Source: Myroides sp.
GTDB lineage: Bacteria; Bacteroidota; Bacteroidia; Flavobacteriales; Flavobacteriaceae
Reading direction: 5' to 3'
Assembly: GCA_018384465.1 (NCBI GenBank)
Contig: JAHAYQ010000306.1
Coordinates: 1-7,002, forward strand
Length of the DNA stretch: 7,002 bases
Shown piece after piece: positions 6,030 to 7,002 of the stretch. The position numbers were made by a program, and so were the translations under genes. Each line of letters opens with the position of its first letter. Positions within the stretch are counted from its first letter, which is position 1. The notes beneath the pieces are model-generated. The model saw nothing but the letters and a program-made list of their open reading frames with translations. It was not told where the DNA came from and did not search any database.

Positions 6030-6127
6030 CACGATTAAACCATCAACGATTAATCAGTTCATCATCCGACATCCAACACCCAATCACCTCATCAATTAAG
6101 CAGTTCATCAGTAAAATCTTTCACGAT
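6030..6127. repeat. Degenerate C/A-rich intergenic repeat
   Basis: This stretch of the 247-base gap between the cupin and beta-barrel genes is built from recurring short words. CAGTTCATCA occurs exactly at 6055-6064 and 6101-6110. The wider 19-base units 6046-6064 and 6092-6110 match at 16 positions. ACGATTAA occurs at 6031-6038 and 6046-6053, CACGAT at 6030 and 6122, and CATC is scattered throughout. G is strongly depleted on this strand (by hand count about 9 G versus 37 C in 6021-6130). No ORF fits it. The rest of the gap (5906-6029) is AT-rich with nothing recognisable. Confidence 0.6.
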
Positions 6128-6133
6128 CAAACA

Positions 6134-6988
6134 CTAAAGAACATAACGTAACTTTATACCCACGCTATAGGTCCTCATAACCGAGTTAACTGTTGTTTTA
6201 GTTTGAAAAACGCTGACAACATTTAACGCATTACCAGGTTCTGCATTGTAATTTAAAACATTACTTTCTGTTTTAGGTATATTCTTGCTTTGGTCATTCA
6301 AGCCTATATCAAAATACATTCCTCTATAAAGCTTTTGGTTAAATAGTAATTTTTGTTTCACACCTATTTCGCCTACCACAGCCCATCTGTTATCCAGTTT
6401 AATGTCTTGCGAGGATTGTAACGGATCAAAAAGACCAAAACCGGCAAATTGTGGCTCAGTTAATTCCACATCCCATTGCGGAAAATATCCCGAAGTTTGC
6501 AAATTGTTGTATTGTAAATCAACTTTATTTCTTAGTTGTACCGAATATTGAATCCCTGTTCTAAAATAAAAAGCTGTTGTCCCTAAGCTGCTGTACTCAA
6601 TGGTCAATGGTATATTTAATTGATTAATACTCCATGTTTCATCATACTTTTTTGCAGCATATTTAAAAATAAAAGGATCTCCTTCAAAATCAACAGCGTC
6701 TGTGTTGTTGGTAATATAGCCTCTGCCTACTGAGAATTTAGCTTGCTGATAACCTACTTCCATACCCAATTTCCATTTTTTACTGTAAGAAAACCGATAC
6801 TGATAGTCTAATTCTACATTAAAACTGGCATTGGTATGGTTATTCAACCCAAAGGACAGTGTAGTTGCATTTTTGTAAGGTCCAACTCTAAATCCCAAAC
6901 CTAATTGGTGATTTTTTACATAATATGGCTTTTTATTTTGTGCAGAAATAGGTAAACTCAGGAATAAGGCTGTTAAATCTTTGATACA
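6134..6988 (-). CDS. Outer-membrane beta-barrel protein, 5' end apparently frameshifted
   Basis: The frame encodes about 285 residues. A signal-peptide core and cleavage site are readable (LTALFLSLPISAQ, then NKKPYYVKNHQ). The mature region alternates hydrophobic and polar residues in repeated short strands, for example FNVELDYQYRFSY, WKLGMEVGYQ, LNIPLTIEYSS, FYFRTGIQYSV, WAVVGEIGVKQ, MYFDIGL and the C-terminal YSVGIKLRYVL. This suggests a barrel of about eight strands of the kind common in Bacteroidota (OMP_b-brl type). The cargo or role is unknown. No ATG lies in frame before the signal peptide: the frame begins after a TAA at 6989-6991. The first usable start in frame is TTG at 6898, which would remove the signal peptide and cut into the first strand (LGLGFRVG). 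The true start is probably reached through a one-base frameshift around 6975-6982. It may be a pseudogene, a sequencing error or an intact gene with an unusual start. Confidence 0.7.
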   Translation of the reverse strand, partial: CIKDLTALFLSLPISAQNKKPYYVKNHQLGLGFRVGPYKNATTLSFGLNNHTNASFNVELDYQYRFSYSKKWKLGMEVGYQQAKFSVGRGYITNNTDAVDFEGDPFIFKYAAKKYDETWSINQLNIPLTIEYSSLGTTAFYFRTGIQYSVQLRNKVDLQYNNLQTSGYFPQWDVELTEPQFAGFGLFDPLQSSQDIKLDNRWAVVGEIGVKQKLLFNQKLYRGMYFDIGLNDQSKNIPKTESNVLNYNAEPGNALNVVSVFQTKTTVNSVMRTYSVGIKLRYVL

Positions 6989-7002
6989 TTATAGCTAACT
7001 AT

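Overview
The window looks like an ordinary stretch of chromosome from a member of the Bacteroidota, most likely family Flavobacteriaceae. It is AT-rich and has almost no Shine-Dalgarno sequences. Several genes are preceded by boxes matching the Bacteroidota sigma consensus (TTTG or TTG near -33, TAnnTTTG near -7). Gene content agrees: pyrH directly followed by frr, an SPII lipoprotein, an outer-membrane beta-barrel, and several Flavobacteriia-style small enzymes. The genus cannot be fixed from sequence alone.

Layout, left to right. 1-534 (+) is the 3' part of a YiiX-like permuted papain-fold hydrolase. 670-1425 (+) is an isocitrate lyase/PEP mutase superfamily enzyme. It converges on a two-CBS-domain protein at 1454-1873 (-), with a shared bidirectional terminator between them. 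2012-2617 (+) is a small lipoprotein divergent from the CBS gene. It converges on an atypical one-cysteine thioredoxin-fold protein at 2624-3223 (-), and one hairpin contains both stop codons. 3271-4062 (+) is a patatin-like phospholipase divergent from the thioredoxin gene. 4149-4853 (+) and 4871-5434 (+) are pyrH (UMP kinase) and frr (ribosome recycling factor), one operon closed by a strong terminator. 5476-5886 (-) is a secreted cupin. 5887-6133 is a 247-base gap with a degenerate, strand-asymmetric repeat. 6134-6988 (-) is an outer-membrane beta-barrel gene whose 5' end appears frameshifted near the right edge of the window.

The genes do not form one pathway. pyrH-frr is the only clear functional operon (pyrimidine nucleotide supply and translation recycling). 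The rest are mostly single-gene units in alternating orientation: three convergent pairs separated by hairpins and two divergent pairs sharing short promoter regions. I see no tRNA, rRNA, CRISPR array, insertion sequence, phage gene or defence locus, and no convincing new multi-gene system. The points most worth a second look are the broken 5' end of the beta-barrel gene, the repeat beside it, the hairpin holding two stop codons, and a palindrome inside the lipoprotein promoter.
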